Positions 17,250 to 26,963 of a DNA stretch of 40,818 nt are shown here, one piece after another; position 1 is the stretch's first letter; each line of letters begins with the position of its first letter. The stretch comes from Nitrosomonadales bacterium (lineage in GTDB: Bacteria; Pseudomonadota; Gammaproteobacteria; Burkholderiales; Gallionellaceae), in the NCBI GenBank assembly GCA_025408405.1, contig JANYJE010000027.1:1-40818 (forward strand), read 5' to 3'. Made by a program: the position numbers and the translations under genes. The notes under the pieces are model-generated. The model ran no database searches, was not told where the DNA came from, and was given only the letters and a program-made list of their open reading frames with translations.

Positions 17250-18758
17250 TCAACAATTCGAGATCACACAGTTCCTGCCTTTCTCCTTGGCGATGTAGAG
17301 CGCTTGATCTGCACGCGCTAGCCATCCAACCTTGCTTTCACCTGCCTGGAGTTGAGCCACGCCGAACGAGGCGGTGATACTCACTAGTGGAGACATGACG
17401 CAAGGTTTTTCCTGTAGTGCGAGGCGCACCCGTTCGGCCAGGTGCAATGCGGCATCTTGCCTGGTCATCGGTAGCAGTAGCAGGAACTCTTCTCCGCCGA
17501 ATCGGCAGGCGATATCTTCACCACGCACCACGGAATTCAGGCGCTTGCTGACTTCGCGCAACACCTCGTCTCCGACAGGGTGGCCATAGGTGTCATTCAC
17601 TTTCTTGAAGTGATCGACATCGAGCAGGATGATGCTGCACGGATTGCCGTAGCGCTCGAATATTTCAAACGCAAGGTCGATCTGTTCCGAAAGGTATCGA
17701 CGGTTGAACAACCCGGTCAGTTCATCGTGCGTTGCCAGGAGCAGCATCTTGGCACTGGTGTCTTTGAGCAAGACCAGATGGCGCGCCAGGAGACAAAGCC
17801 AGAGCAACGCCGATGCAGTAGCCAGGCTGGCCAACCCGATAATGCCCAGCACGTTCCAGTCAGTCCACCAGGGGGCTTGCCGCTCCAGCACAGCCAGCCT
17901 CCAGTCTCCCTCCGGATCGTTCCATTCCAGCGGGAGGCTGCGCACGGCATAGCGCACGCCATCAATACTGGTTTCTCGAGCATTCAGCGTAAATGACAAT
18001 GGTGAGAGCGGCGCCTGATCAGGTGCTGTTTCGAGTTGCCCGGGGGGCTGGGTATCGGCAATCCGGTTGGCGCTTATCTCGCCAGTTTTGCGGAAAATCC
18101 AGTCGCCGTGGTTCGAGGAAAATATCACGCCTTGCGGCGATAACAACACAACGATGCCCTCGCTCATGTTATTGAGCAGCGCGTCAAGCTTGTGGGCTCC
18201 AATTTTGACGACGACGGCGCCGATGGATGCCGATTTATGATCTATTGCGGCGTGCAATGGTGCGGCGATATAAATGCCACGATCGTTCTTGGCGCGCCCC
18301 ATGGCTGGATACACATTGGGTGTTCCCTGTATGGCCAGTTGCACATTGGGCCACAACGACATATCCCCACCGGTGACGCTCGGCGTGCCCTCACTGCTGT
18401 AGGCGAGGATGATGCCTTGCTTGTTGAGCAGAAAAATACTGTCGGCAATAAACTGCCCGCGTAACGCAGCCATTGCCTGTGCGATTGCATTGGGCGGCAG
18501 CTTTCCCTGGCTCACCCGCTTGGCCTTATTGTTTACCAGGCCGAACTGAATCATGGCACCCATCGTCTGGCTGTTGATCGTGCCGTCTTCAATAGTGGCT
18601 GCGAATGCATCGAGCGACTTGAGCATGGAAAAATCGCGATCTGCTTCAATACCGTGGATGGTCAGCCGCGCTCCCAGAGATGCCGCCAGTATCACCAGTA
18701 GCGTGGAGAACGCCAGGTAGCTTCTTGCATGCAAAACAATCCAGTGCAGATAATTCAT
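17250..18758 (-). CDS. Membrane diguanylate cyclase with periplasmic Cache-like sensor
   Basis: The 502-residue protein has a membrane span at residues 13-33, a periplasmic region of about 260 residues resembling a double Cache sensor (DSIFLLNKQGIILAYSSEGT, GIYIAAPLHA, VVLLSPQGVIFSSNHGDW), a second span at about 302-324 and a GGDEF domain from about 340. The domain has the Mg and substrate motif LLDVDHFKKVNDTYGHPVGD, active-site GGEEF at 421-425 and an intact inhibitory I-site RGED (412-415) five residues before it, so c-di-GMP synthesis with product inhibition is expected. It is the third gene of a co-oriented set after the PstS-like protein and the porin, 92 bases behind the porin. The sensor may respond to the solute those two handle, which is an inference. 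Confidence 0.9.
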   Translation of the reverse strand: MNYLHWIVLHARSYLAFSTLLVILAASLGARLTIHGIEADRDFSMLKSLDAFAATIEDGTINSQTMGAMIQFGLVNNKAKRVSQGKLPPNAIAQAMAALRGQFIADSIFLLNKQGIILAYSSEGTPSVTGGDMSLWPNVQLAIQGTPNVYPAMGRAKNDRGIYIAAPLHAAIDHKSASIGAVVVKIGAHKLDALLNNMSEGIVVLLSPQGVIFSSNHGDWIFRKTGEISANRIADTQPPGQLETAPDQAPLSPLSFTLNARETSIDGVRYAVRSLPLEWNDPEGDWRLAVLERQAPWWTDWNVLGIIGLASLATASALLWLCLLARHLVLLKDTSAKMLLLATHDELTGLFNRRYLSEQIDLAFEIFERYGNPCSIILLDVDHFKKVNDTYGHPVGDEVLREVSKRLNSVVRGEDIACRFGGEEFLLLLPMTRQDAALHLAERVRLALQEKPCVMSPLVSITASFGVAQLQAGESKVGWLARADQALYIAKEKGRNCVISNC

Positions 18759-18850
18759 GGAAATATCCGGAAATTTGACGCGACTGCAATGAACAAATTA
18801 ACGCCCCTTTCCTTAATCGGCCTGATTCTGTTGGCAAGCACTCAGGGACA

Positions 18851-20035
18851 TCAGAACGACTTGTCGTAAGCGACAGTCAGCAAACGAGAACTGCCATACC
18901 TCGGGTTGAATCCAGGATCGCTATTGTCGCTCGTGCTGTCATACTGCAGCTTCAGGTCGCTTGAGGTGGTCAGATCATAGCGCAGGCTTAACGAGATGGT
19001 CTGTTCGCTGTTGGGAGTGCTTGCCGGTGCGCCAGCAAGCACTCCATCGGTGACCACCGTCCCCTGGTAGTGATCCCACGTAAGCATCGGCAGCCACTTG
19101 CCGTAGCGGTAGCCGGCCGCGATGATTTGAGCAAAGTCGTTGTAGGTCAGGCCGGGATGGTTGATATAAATGAACTCGTTGAACAGCAGCCAGTTCTGGT
19201 AATTCGCCTTCAGCGTAAAGCCATATATCCGTTGATCCGCGACTGGGCCTGCTCCTGTCGGGGGATCGTAGCTCAAGGTTGCGTAGTTCCAGCTGCCATT
19301 GACATTGACATCCTGGGTGTTGGATTGCAGGTACACCAGGCGGGCCTCGAACCAATCCTTCGATAAGGTCATGTCGCCGCCCACGATATGGGTCCAATTT
19401 ACATCGGTGATGCTTTGACGCCCGTTGCCATAGACTTTCCAGTAGCCGCTGTTTTTCCTGTGCTCGTTTCCTGCGAGCAGGTTGGCGTTGGCCACCCAGT
19501 CGCCGAACTGATCCTGATAGCTCATGCTTGCGCCGTTGTAGTTCACCACCTGCCAACCATACAGCCACGGCGGGAGATGCGTCCATGGAAGAGTAAAGCC
19601 CACGTCCTGCGAATCGGAGTAATAGAACATCGGCAGGCGCTGACGGCCGGCATGGAAGGTGATTTGGCTGTTGAGTTGGTAACTGCCATACAGCCACTCC
19701 AGATCCATGTTGCCACTGTTGGAGCCGTGTGCCACCGCCTGTGCCGTAACCGAAAACTTCTGGTTGTCGAATGCGACGCGTCCCTGCAGTCCCAGCTTGG
19801 AGTCGGGTGCCCATTGCACACCGCCCGTATCTTCGTAAATTGCGCTCTCGGCATAGTCGGATACGAAACAGGGGCAGTTATAGTCGCCGACGTTAGCACT
19901 GGTGCCGCCCAGTATTTTGCCCGCAGCAATGGTCACGAAACCTGATCCGGAAAATTCCGGGCCATCATCCGCGTGGCTGTTGCTTGCCATAAGCGCGAAT
20001 AGCAGCGCCGTTATTTTCAGAAAATTACTCTTCAC
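18851..20035 (-). CDS. Outer-membrane porin-like beta-barrel protein
   Basis: The product is about 394 residues, with a signal peptide (VKSNFLKITALLFALMASNS, then HADD) and alternating aromatic beta strands (MDLEWLYGSYQLNSQITFHA, GRQRLPMFYYSD, TISLSLRYDLTTSSDLKLQY). It ends in phenylalanine (TVAYDKSF), the classic outer-membrane barrel C-terminus. It resembles OprP/O-like or general trimeric porins, but I cannot name the family. I favour the GTG at 20035 because GGAG lies nine bases before it and the signal peptide starts there. An in-frame ATG at 20065 overlaps the upstream stop (ATGA) and would add ten residues, with no ribosome site but possible coupling. Two cysteines (NCPCFV) near residue 70 are unusual for a porin. 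Confidence 0.8.
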   Translation of the reverse strand: MKSNFLKITALLFALMASNSHADDGPEFSGSGFVTIAAGKILGGTSANVGDYNCPCFVSDYAESAIYEDTGGVQWAPDSKLGLQGRVAFDNQKFSVTAQAVAHGSNSGNMDLEWLYGSYQLNSQITFHAGRQRLPMFYYSDSQDVGFTLPWTHLPPWLYGWQVVNYNGASMSYQDQFGDWVANANLLAGNEHRKNSGYWKVYGNGRQSITDVNWTHIVGGDMTLSKDWFEARLVYLQSNTQDVNVNGSWNYATLSYDPPTGAGPVADQRIYGFTLKANYQNWLLFNEFIYINHPGLTYNDFAQIIAAGYRYGKWLPMLTWDHYQGTVVTDGVLAGAPASTPNSEQTISLSLRYDLTTSSDLKLQYDSTSDNSDPGFNPRYGSSRLLTVAYDKSF

Positions 20036-20061
20036 TCGTGATTTCTCCGCTAAGCCTTTAG

Positions 20062-20499
20062 TCATTGCACGACAACGACGACCTTGACGCTGCTGTCCAG
20101 CGAGTCCCTGTCGATATAGCCAATCGCCCCGGGGGTTGCCTGGAGCATTCTTTTGACCTCGTCCTCGTTGGCGCACTCGTGGGGCGGCACACCGCGGCCG
20201 GTAAAGTACAGTTTTGCCCAGTGTGCCTTGGCTTGGGCGGCACTCCTGTTTGCTATCTTCATGTAAAACTCTTCGCGCAGAGAATTGGTTTCAGACAAAT
20301 CAATGAGGACTGGAAAGCTGCCATCCGGAAGTGAAACAACCTTGCCGAGAAATATATCTCTGACCTGATTTATATTCATGGTGATTGCAGGGCTGTTTGC
20401 TCCGGTTACCACCAGCACTTCGGCAAACAGAATGTGCGGAAGTAGCAGTGCCGCGATGACACAGCAATGAGATACCTGCTGTTTAATGGTTGAAACCAT
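20062..20499 (-). CDS. Short PstS-like periplasmic binding protein
   Basis: This 145-residue protein has a signal peptide (CCVIAALLLPHILFA, cleavage near residue 26) and a single compact domain. Its motifs are NINQVRDIFLGKVVSLPDGS, LREEFYMKIANRSAAQAKAH, WAKLYFTGRGVPP and ATPGAIGYIDRDSL, typical of the short proteins annotated as phosphate ABC transporter substrate-binding. At about half the length of PstS it contains only part of the two-lobe fold, and no permease or ATPase genes accompany it. It is the first gene of the unit with the porin and the diguanylate cyclase, and its stop overlaps a possible porin start. A sensing or solute-presenting role is plausible, and the ligand is not known to be phosphate. 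Confidence 0.82.
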   Translation of the reverse strand: MVSTIKQQVSHCCVIAALLLPHILFAEVLVVTGANSPAITMNINQVRDIFLGKVVSLPDGSFPVLIDLSETNSLREEFYMKIANRSAAQAKAHWAKLYFTGRGVPPHECANEDEVKRMLQATPGAIGYIDRDSLDSSVKVVVVVQ

Positions 20500-20848
20500 G
20501 AAGTCGGATTTTATGTGGTGAACACAAGTGCTAAATAATATACAAATGGTTGTACAGCAGCCCGAAATCTAACATCAATTGCCATATTACGATATAGGCC
20601 AGACTATCTAGGCAGAGGTATATCGGCGCTGCTGCAACTCCATGAGTTGAGGTGTGGTTGCTTTGCTGGATACCTGCATGCGTGGATGCGCCGTGAAGGA
20701 AACACCTTGGGGCGTAGCAGGGCAGGAGCGCCACTCTCAGTGGCAGTGGCTGGGCATGGGGCGCGGCAGAAAATAAAAACGGGTACTTGCTAGCAAGTAC
20801 CCGTTTTCAACTGGAGCCGGTGTAACGTGAGAATCTAGGGCTGCCGCT
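20500..20848. other. Intergenic region between the PstS-like unit and the OMP gene
   Basis: This 349-base stretch has no convincing gene. The part near 20500 must hold the promoter of the minus-strand PstS-like/porin/cyclase unit and is AT-rich (AAATAATATACAAATGG around 20533-20549). The part near 20776 holds the terminator of the outer-membrane protein gene. A 67-codon minus-strand frame at 20531-20734 has unlikely composition and is not called. Confidence 0.6.
20770..20807 (-). terminator. Strong terminator after the 238-residue OMP gene
   Basis: A perfect 32-bp palindrome at 20776-20807 (arms AAAACGGGTACTTGCT and AGCAAGTACCCGTTTT) can form a 14-16 bp stem. Read on the minus strand it is followed by TATTTT, so it ends transcripts of the gene whose stop is at 20849. 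The T-run on the plus side is short, so it is mainly a minus-strand terminator. Confidence 0.88.
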
Positions 20849-21565
20849 TTAGAAGCGGAAACCCAGCTTCCCGGTATACGATGCGGCGTCGCCGGTCTTG
20901 TCGGCTTCCAGTGCAAAATTGACCAGGCCTAGATTCAGGTTGGCACCTACGAATACCTTGCCCAGGGAGAAGTTTTCATCTGCCAGGCCCACATTCGTCG
21001 AGCTGTTAACCCAGACTTGGCCGACGCCCGCGTAAGGGGTAAACATGAGGAAGCCCTTGGAAATGGAAATATCCAGGCCCTTGGTGCCGAAAGACAGCTG
21101 ATCTACACCGCTCAGGCTTGAAAACGAGCCACGGATAGCGACAGCCGGCAGGGCTGCCCCGCCTTCCATCAGGGCATAGCGCAGCTCTGCGCCGATTACC
21201 CTGATATTGGTGGTGGGCACGACAGCGAAGGAGGCTGCGACATCAATGCCGAAAGGCAGGCCTTTGGCCACATGCAGCTTGGGAACGTACAGCGTGGTGA
21301 CCGGAGTGCTGCCACCGGTCGCCTTGGAAAGGGCCTGCGAACTCTTGGTGATATCGGTGCTGGTGACCTCCACTCCCAAATCAAAGCCGGTAACGCCGAG
21401 CGGTTCTGCCGGCATGACAGACTTGTAGCTCAGGGCGGCTCCCAGGTCTTCAGACAAGAGTCTGAAATCATTCTGGACGGTGATGTTCGCCATGTTTATG
21501 TTGGCGGCAAACGCAGCCGGGGTAAAACAGGCTGCAGCAAAGCACAGCGCTAATAGTTTCTTCAT
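20849..21565 (-). CDS. Predicted outer-membrane beta-barrel protein, 238 residues
   Basis: The protein has a textbook signal peptide (MKKLLALCFAAACFTPAAFA). It is followed by alternating hydrophobic and polar beta strands rich in glycine and serine (GFDLGVEVTSTDITKSSQAL, FTPYAGVGQVWVNSS, VFVGANLNLGLVNFALEADK), and ends in Arg-Phe (GKLGFRF), the terminal aromatic expected for BAM-inserted barrels. Around eight to ten strands seem possible from the length. I cannot assign a named family or substrate. It is a single-gene unit with its own strong terminator, divergent from leuA, and is likely well expressed. Confidence 0.75.
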   Translation of the reverse strand: MKKLLALCFAAACFTPAAFAANINMANITVQNDFRLLSEDLGAALSYKSVMPAEPLGVTGFDLGVEVTSTDITKSSQALSKATGGSTPVTTLYVPKLHVAKGLPFGIDVAASFAVVPTTNIRVIGAELRYALMEGGAALPAVAIRGSFSSLSGVDQLSFGTKGLDISISKGFLMFTPYAGVGQVWVNSSTNVGLADENFSLGKVFVGANLNLGLVNFALEADKTGDAASYTGKLGFRF

Positions 21566-21755
21566 GGTGGGTCTCGTTTCCTTAAAGTTCGTTTACAGGG
21601 GACTGCGCTGCATGGGAGTTGAATCCCGAGTTAAAGTTCACGATTGCAGGCGAGCACGCAGGGATTGGTGCTACGGCTACGCGGCGTGCAGTAGAGCCCA
21701 TCGCGCTTGAGATTGTCAAGTTCGGTCTGCCGAGTGGCGGGCAAGCTTAGGCAGG

Positions 21756-21929
21756 CTGGCGGATGCTGTTGCGTTGGGCTGTAAAAGTGGTTATATTCGG
21801 TCGCATGCACTTCTCTCGCCACATCGCGCAATTGCACTCCACGTTCAGCCTGATGGCTGCGCTGCTGCTGCGCGTCGCGCGCTAAAACTATTCCCCACTC
21901 ATAGTTTTAAAGCAGGCGGCATCCGCCAG
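21756..21929 (+). promoter_or_regulatory. Probable leuA attenuation leader
   Basis: CTGGCGGATGC (21756-21766) is an exact 11-base complement of GCATCCGCCAG (21919-21929), and the two flank a 26-codon ORF with three consecutive CTG leucine codons. Two local alternatives compete with that long-range pairing: GGCGG-CAT-CCGCC (21915-21927), which shares bases with it, and AAAACTAT/ATAGTTTT (21884-21891 and 21901-21908), which begins at the ORF stop. Mutually exclusive folds around a leucine-rich small ORF ahead of leuA are what ribosome-mediated attenuation would need. I see no GC hairpin followed by a T-run, so control of translation start rather than transcript termination is possible. The transcription start is unknown. 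The rest of the 401-base gap (21566-21755) shows no gene and should carry the divergent promoters for leuA and the OMP gene. Confidence 0.5.
21805..21885 (+). CDS. Putative leuA leader peptide, 26 residues
   Basis: The small ORF runs from ATG 21805 to TAA 21885 and encodes a peptide ending SLMAALLLRVAR. It has five leucines, three consecutive (CTG CTG CTG, 21862-21870) shortly before the stop, and it is basic. Leucine starvation would stall a ribosome at that run, over the region between the two long-range pairing arms. No good ribosome binding site is visible, which weakens the call. Confidence 0.45.
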   Translation: MHFSRHIAQLHSTFSLMAALLLRVAR

Positions 21930-21966
21930 GATAGCCGTGTCCGGACAATTGCATTGGAGCATTAAC

Positions 21967-23502
21967 ATGACAGACAAATTAATCATATTTGACACCACCT
22001 TGCGCGACGGCGAACAGAGCCCTGGCGCTTCCATGACGCGCGAAGAAAAGATACGCATTGCCAAGCAGCTGGAGAAGTTGCGTGTGGATGTGATCGAGGC
22101 AGGCTTCCCCGCCGCCAGCAACGGCGACTTCGAATCCGTGAAAGCGGTGGCGGACGCTATCAAGGACAGCACCGTGTGCGGCCTCGCCCGTGCCATGGAA
22201 AACGACATCAAGCGCGCGGGCGAAGCACTGAAGGGCGCCAAGTCTGCACGCATCCACACCTTTATCGCCACCTCTCCTATTCATATGGAAAAGAAGTTGC
22301 GCATGTCTCCTGACCAGGTGGTGGAGCAGGCGGTGAAGGCGGTGAAGTGGGCGCGCCAGTACACCGACAACGTGGAATTCTCGCCCGAAGATGCGGGCCG
22401 CTCCGACCCGGATTTCCTGTGCCGGGTGCTGGACGCGGTGATCAAGGCCGGTGCCACCACGCTGAACATCCCCGACACCGTGGGCTACAACCTGCCGCAC
22501 CAGTTTGGCGGCTTGATACGCGATTTGCGCGAGCGCATCCCCAATGCCGACAAGGTGATTTTTTCCGTGCATTGCCACAACGATTTGGGGCTGGCCGTGG
22601 CCAACTCCCTGTCGGCCGTGTTGAATGGCGCGCGCCAGGTGGAGTGCACCATCAACGGCTTGGGCGAACGTGCCGGCAATGCCAGCCTGGAAGAGGTGGT
22701 GATAGCGGTGAAGACGCGCCGCGACATTTTTGCATGTGACACGCGCATCGACACCACGCAGATTGTGCCGACCTCCAAGCTGGTCTCCAGCATCACCGGT
22801 TATCCGGTGCAGCCCAACAAGGCCATCGTGGGTGCGAATGCCTTTTCGCATGAATCGGGCATCCACCAGGACGGCGTGCTCAAGCACCGCGAGACCTACG
22901 AAATCATGCGTGCCGAGGACGTGGGCTGGAGCGCAAACAAATTGACCCTGGGCAAACTCTCGGGCCGCAATGCTTTCCGTTCGCGCCTGACCGAGCTCGG
23001 CATCGTGCTGGACAGCGAGGAGGCGCTGAATGCCGTGTTCGCGCGCTTCAAGGACTTGGCCGATCGCAAGAGCGAGATCTTCGACGAGGACTTGCAGGCG
23101 CTGGTGAGCGAAGGCGTGGTGGCGCAGGTCAGCGAACATTACCGTCTGCTTTCCATGCGCGCCCATTCCGAAACAGGCGAGACACCGAAAGCCCGCGTGG
23201 TGCTCAGCGTGGGCGGGCAGGAGCACAGCGCCGAGATGCAGGGCGGCGGGCCGGTGGATGCCACCTTCAAGGCCATCGAGCAGATCGCGCAGAGCGGCAC
23301 CGAGCTGCAATTGTATTCGGTGAACAACATCACCAGCGGCACCGATGCACAGGGCGAGGTGACCGTGCGTTTATCCAAGGGCGGGCGCGTGGTCAACGGC
23401 CAGGGCGCGGACACCGACATCGTGGTGGCCTCGGCCAAGGCCTATCTCAACGCGCTGAACAAGCTGGAAGCGGGCGCGGAACGCGCGCATCCGCAGGTGT
23501 GA
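21967..23502 (+). CDS. leuA: 2-Isopropylmalate synthase
   Basis: LeuA condenses 2-oxoisovalerate with acetyl-CoA in the first committed step of leucine synthesis. The 511-residue protein starts [20 protein letters not shown] with the catalytic arginine and metal aspartate. It continues with [15 protein letters not shown] (metal histidines) and [16 protein letters not shown], and ends in the C-terminal LeuA dimer/allosteric domain ([20 protein letters not shown]) that binds leucine. I chose ATG 21967 because GGAG lies seven bases upstream. An in-frame GTG at 21937 would add ten unrelated residues. Expression may be controlled by the leader just upstream. Confidence 0.96.
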   Translation: MTDKLIIFDTTLRDGEQSPGASMTREEKIRIAKQLEKLRVDVIEAGFPAASNGDFESVKAVADAIKDSTVCGLARAMENDIKRAGEALKGAKSARIHTFIATSPIHMEKKLRMSPDQVVEQAVKAVKWARQYTDNVEFSPEDAGRSDPDFLCRVLDAVIKAGATTLNIPDTVGYNLPHQFGGLIRDLRERIPNADKVIFSVHCHNDLGLAVANSLSAVLNGARQVECTINGLGERAGNASLEEVVIAVKTRRDIFACDTRIDTTQIVPTSKLVSSITGYPVQPNKAIVGANAFSHESGIHQDGVLKHRETYEIMRAEDVGWSANKLTLGKLSGRNAFRSRLTELGIVLDSEEALNAVFARFKDLADRKSEIFDEDLQALVSEGVVAQVSEHYRLLSMRAHSETGETPKARVVLSVGGQEHSAEMQGGGPVDATFKAIEQIAQSGTELQLYSVNNITSGTDAQGEVTVRLSKGGRVVNGQGADTDIVVASAKAYLNALNKLEAGAERAHPQV

Positions 23503-23525
23503 AAATGGCCGGGGTTGACCCCCGG

Positions 23526-23795
23526 CTAACTTGCTTCCTTCGCCATCTCGATCAATACCTTTCTTGCCTGCTGCGCATCCAGCACCAGTGTCTTGAATTC
23601 GCAGCGCAACACGCGCTCATCCGCGCGTACGTCGAAGCCGTCGCAGTCTATCCCAAGCATCTCAACATTCGCCGCATTGTATTGATGGAAGTGGCAGCAC
23701 CATATAATCCTCCGCCTTCACCCAGTGGATGTTGCCGAAACCGCCGATGTAGCGCATGGCTTGCGGGACCAGGCGCTCGCCGATCCTATTTATTT
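23526..23795 (-). pseudogene. Decayed C-terminal fragment of a HugZ-like (DUF2470) gene
   Basis: Reverse-strand translation gives two blocks that match the intact gene at 25610-26320. One block is RLVPQAMRYIGGFGNIHWVK (about 23728-23787) against RIVPQALRYIGGFGKIHWVS. The other is GIDCDGFDVRADERVLR and then VLDAQQARKVLIEMAKEAS with a TAG at 23526, against GIDCDGFDVRADGRVLR and VLDAQQARKALMEMTQQAG. Between them roughly 35 codons are lost, including the segment around HMNADH, and the join carries a frame change with an early stop (IQCGEC). The N-terminal half is absent. The rest of the 570-base gap, from 23796 to 24072, shows nothing I recognise apart from the region expected to drive the HD-GYP gene. 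Confidence 0.85.
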
Positions 23796-24072
23796 GAGTC
23801 ATGCGCTTATTGCGGGCGATATGGTCGAGGCTATCGCTCGACAATCAGGTCGATAAGCATGCCATTCGTCGAAAACCTTGACCACTCATCGACCAATTAT
23901 TGACCGGCTTAGCCAGGACTATAAAAATAGGCGCACAAGACAAGGGAACCTATCGAAGGTGGTATTCTCAAACCCACCTCTCAGGAAATGTTTTTCTGTA
24001 GAGCGGGAATGTTGGGTATCTGAGAAAAAATCAGGTCATTTTTAATTAGTTGCGCTATCGCCAATATCAAAT

Positions 24073-25536
24073 ATGAACGCACACAGACATTTCCTCGATA
24101 AGGTTCAAGAGGTTTGCAGTGATGTTAAGCAAACAACCTCCCTGGAAAAGCTATATGAAAACCTCATCCATTTTATTGCCAAGGCCTGCGATGCTTCTGC
24201 TTCAGCACTAATGGCCGTTGCCATCAAGGGCGAGACCAATGATTCTTTCTGGATCGCCCAAGGCACAGGACGATTTTCCAATGCTGCAGGCAAGTTCTTG
24301 CTTGACGAGCAAGTTCGGGACGTCATGGAAAAGACCATCGATCAACGTTCAAATATCTATGATGAGAACGTTGCCACATTCTATTTTGCCCACCCGGAGA
24401 AACTTGCCGTGCTGGTTTATATCGAGCTGGAGAAACCGTTCGATGCAGAACAACAGGAATTGCTGACTTTTATTAACGACAAAGTCTCCAGCACAATACA
24501 GGCACATACCTTGATCAAGCGTGCCGAAAGAACCAGGCGCGCCATGGTTATTTCGCTGGCCGATCTTGCCGAACACCGGGATACCGATACCGGTGCGCAC
24601 ATCATGCGCATCGCCATCATGACCGACGAAATCGTACATAAGCTGAACGAGCTGGGTTACTACAAAAATGAGATCACCCGGGAGTTCAAACGGTTTATCG
24701 GCACCGCCAGCATTCTTCACGATATAGGCAAAGTCGCCATTCCGGAAAACATCCTGAAGAAACCGGGAAAGCTGGATGCGGAAGAGCGAAAAATCATGGA
24801 AGAACATGCGTTGAAGGGGCAACAGGCGCTCAAGAAAGCCAGCCGCATACTCGATGACAGTGATTATCTGCTCAAGCTTTCCAGTGAAATTGCACTTCAC
24901 CACCACGAGCATTTCGATGGCAGCGGTTACCCGATGCGGATCGCCGGGCGTGAAATTCCCCTTTCCGCACGGATCGTCGGTTTGGCTGACGTTTTCGATG
25001 CGCTCACTTCCGAAAGACGCTACAAAAAAGCGTGGCCTGAAAAAGAGGCGATTGACTATATTTACAATAAATCCGGACAGCAGTTCGATCCCTTGGTGGT
25101 GGAAGCCTTCCTGAAAGTAATGGAATGCCGCCAGGAGGCGACTTTCATCCAATGGACAGACGCAATGTCGTTAAGAGAACCGTTATTGGATGATGATCAT
25201 CGCCAGCTCATCGCACTGATCAACCAGCTGACTTCTGCGGAAAAGGTAGGAAACCGGCGCAATATCGAGTTTGTGCTGGACGAGTTGGTCGATTACACCA
25301 TTGATCATTTCAACCGCGAAGAATTATTTTTGCAGGATAACGGCTATCCGCTCGGCGAAATGGCTGCCCACAAGCTGATGCATGCAGAGTTCACCAAAGC
25401 CATTCAGGATATCCGCTGGCAGTACCAGAACGGTTTCCGGTCCGGAATCAATCAGGAGTTGTTGCGCTATATGCGGACTTGGCTAAGCAAACACATCCTG
25501 GTTGAAGATGTGAAGTTCGCTTCTGCCCTAAGCTGA
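24073..25536 (+). CDS. HD-GYP c-di-GMP phosphodiesterase fused to bacteriohemerythrin
   Basis: The 487-residue cytoplasmic protein has three parts. Residues 1-150 look like a GAF-type sensor. An HD-GYP domain follows, with HD at 216-217 (ILHDIGKVAIPENILKKPG), HHE at 277-279 and GYP at 285-287. From about 365 there is a hemerythrin domain with every ligand of the di-iron site: His376, His412 and Glu416 (HFNRE), His433 and His437 (HKLMH), His474 and Asp479 (HILVED). HD-GYP enzymes hydrolyse c-di-GMP, and hemerythrin binds O2 or changes with redox state, so the protein should link oxygen or redox to c-di-GMP turnover. A similar fusion has, from memory, been studied from the iron oxidiser Ferrovum. 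No partner gene is adjacent, and the gene converges on the HugZ-like gene. Confidence 0.92.
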   Translation: MNAHRHFLDKVQEVCSDVKQTTSLEKLYENLIHFIAKACDASASALMAVAIKGETNDSFWIAQGTGRFSNAAGKFLLDEQVRDVMEKTIDQRSNIYDENVATFYFAHPEKLAVLVYIELEKPFDAEQQELLTFINDKVSSTIQAHTLIKRAERTRRAMVISLADLAEHRDTDTGAHIMRIAIMTDEIVHKLNELGYYKNEITREFKRFIGTASILHDIGKVAIPENILKKPGKLDAEERKIMEEHALKGQQALKKASRILDDSDYLLKLSSEIALHHHEHFDGSGYPMRIAGREIPLSARIVGLADVFDALTSERRYKKAWPEKEAIDYIYNKSGQQFDPLVVEAFLKVMECRQEATFIQWTDAMSLREPLLDDDHRQLIALINQLTSAEKVGNRRNIEFVLDELVDYTIDHFNREELFLQDNGYPLGEMAAHKLMHAEFTKAIQDIRWQYQNGFRSGINQELLRYMRTWLSKHILVEDVKFASALS

Positions 25537-25609
25537 GCGTAAGTCCGATAATTATTGGCAAGAGTAAACGGCTGCTTCCGTAAAGTGCGTGCGGGATGTC
25601 GCTTAATGG

Positions 25610-26937
<1,328 letters not shown>

Positions 26938-26963
26938 TTAATGCTTCAGCAAAAAAATCACCC

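Noticed and set aside
20531-20734. 67-codon minus-strand frame upstream of the OMP terminator
   Set aside because: Unnatural composition, no ribosome binding site and no similarity I recognise; it lies in the promoter region of the PstS-like unit.
21631-21837. 68-codon minus-strand frame in the leuA upstream region
   Set aside because: No recognisable motif and it runs antisense to the leuA leader; not supported as a gene.
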